Source: Geodermatophilaceae bacterium (lineage in GTDB: Bacteria > Actinomycetota > Actinomycetes > Mycobacteriales > Geodermatophilaceae). From it: a stretch of 12,728 nt of DNA. A program made the translations under genes and the position numbers. Below the pieces are notes generated by a model. That model had not been told where the DNA came from. It did not search any database and saw only the letters and a list, made by a program, of their open reading frames with translations. Location: NCBI GenBank assembly GCA_013811805.1, contig JACCUM010000289.1:1-12728 (forward strand). Direction: 5' to 3'. Positions 12,606 through 12,728 of the stretch are shown in pieces; position 1 is the stretch's first letter, and each line of letters starts with the position of its first letter.

Positions 12606-12728
12606 CAGAAAGGCCACGTTCCGCGCTCTCGCTCGAGTCGAGCTGCAGCGGGCTTGGCGTCCAGTCCCCAGACCCGCCCGGAGGCGACGATGGCCAGCAG
12701 GAGCAGCGGTACCCAGATGAGCGGCTCC
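12605..12728 (-). CDS. C-terminal end of a membrane protein, probably DoxX family (partial)
   Basis: The minus-strand frame enters from the right edge of the window and ends at TGA 12607-12605, leaving 40 residues. They contain a membrane helix (LIWVPLLLLAIVASGRVWGL) and then a charged tail ending in GTWPF. The GRVWGLD stretch after the last helix resembles the end of actinobacterial DoxX-type proteins, but with so little sequence the family call is tentative. Its stop overlaps the ATG of the following redoxin remnant, so they were probably one operon. DoxX-like proteins are often encoded beside redoxins. Confidence 0.45.
   Translation of the reverse strand, partial: EPLIWVPLLLLAIVASGRVWGLDAKPAAARLERERGTWPF

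Overview
The window is GC-rich, tightly packed DNA from an actinobacterium. The evidence is a WhiB-family regulator, F420 biosynthesis genes, a TIGR03089 protein, an LCP protein with a LytR_C tail, frequent GTG starts, and several probable leaderless promoters of TAnnnT type. The gene set and rough order recall the mycobacterial whiB2-fbiA-fbiB ... manC-LCP-TIGR03089 ... fadE25-purE-purK region. Genus cannot be fixed from the window; a propionibacterial-type actinobacterium is only a guess.

Layout. Positions 1-2280 (+) hold the 3' part of purK, purE and an acyl-CoA dehydrogenase. A convergent gap at 2281-2401 carries two related palindromes. Positions 2402-6258 (-) look like one four-gene unit: LCP protein, TIGR03089 protein, and 3-oxoacid CoA-transferase subunits A and B. 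Divergent from it at 6406-9386 (+) are a mannose-1-phosphate guanylyltransferase, an HSD10-like short-chain dehydrogenase and an AlkA-like DNA glycosylase. Converging on the glycosylase is the cofD-cofE pair (- strand, 9371-11555). A divergent promoter region of about 140 bp then leads to whiB2 (+, 11694-12125). The right end (- strand) holds the 3' end of a probable DoxX-type membrane protein, followed by a decayed redoxin lipoprotein gene.

How the genes work together. PurK and PurE carry out consecutive steps of purine synthesis. The acyl-CoA dehydrogenase, CoA-transferase pair and HSD10-like dehydrogenase all act on acyl-CoA substrates, possibly in branched-chain amino-acid or ketoacid breakdown, although they sit in separate units. 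ManC supplies GDP-mannose for surface glycans and the LCP protein probably attaches glycopolymers to the wall. CofD and CofE make coenzyme F420. WhiB2 is a septation and cell-division regulator.

No new multi-gene system is evident. The main points of interest are the paired palindromes whose centres are 42 bp apart, a FbiB-type CofE whose C-terminal flavin domain is shrunken and lacks its usual motifs, the redoxin pseudogene, and the compact whiB2/cofD divergent control region with a perfect palindrome and a WhiA-like GACAC.
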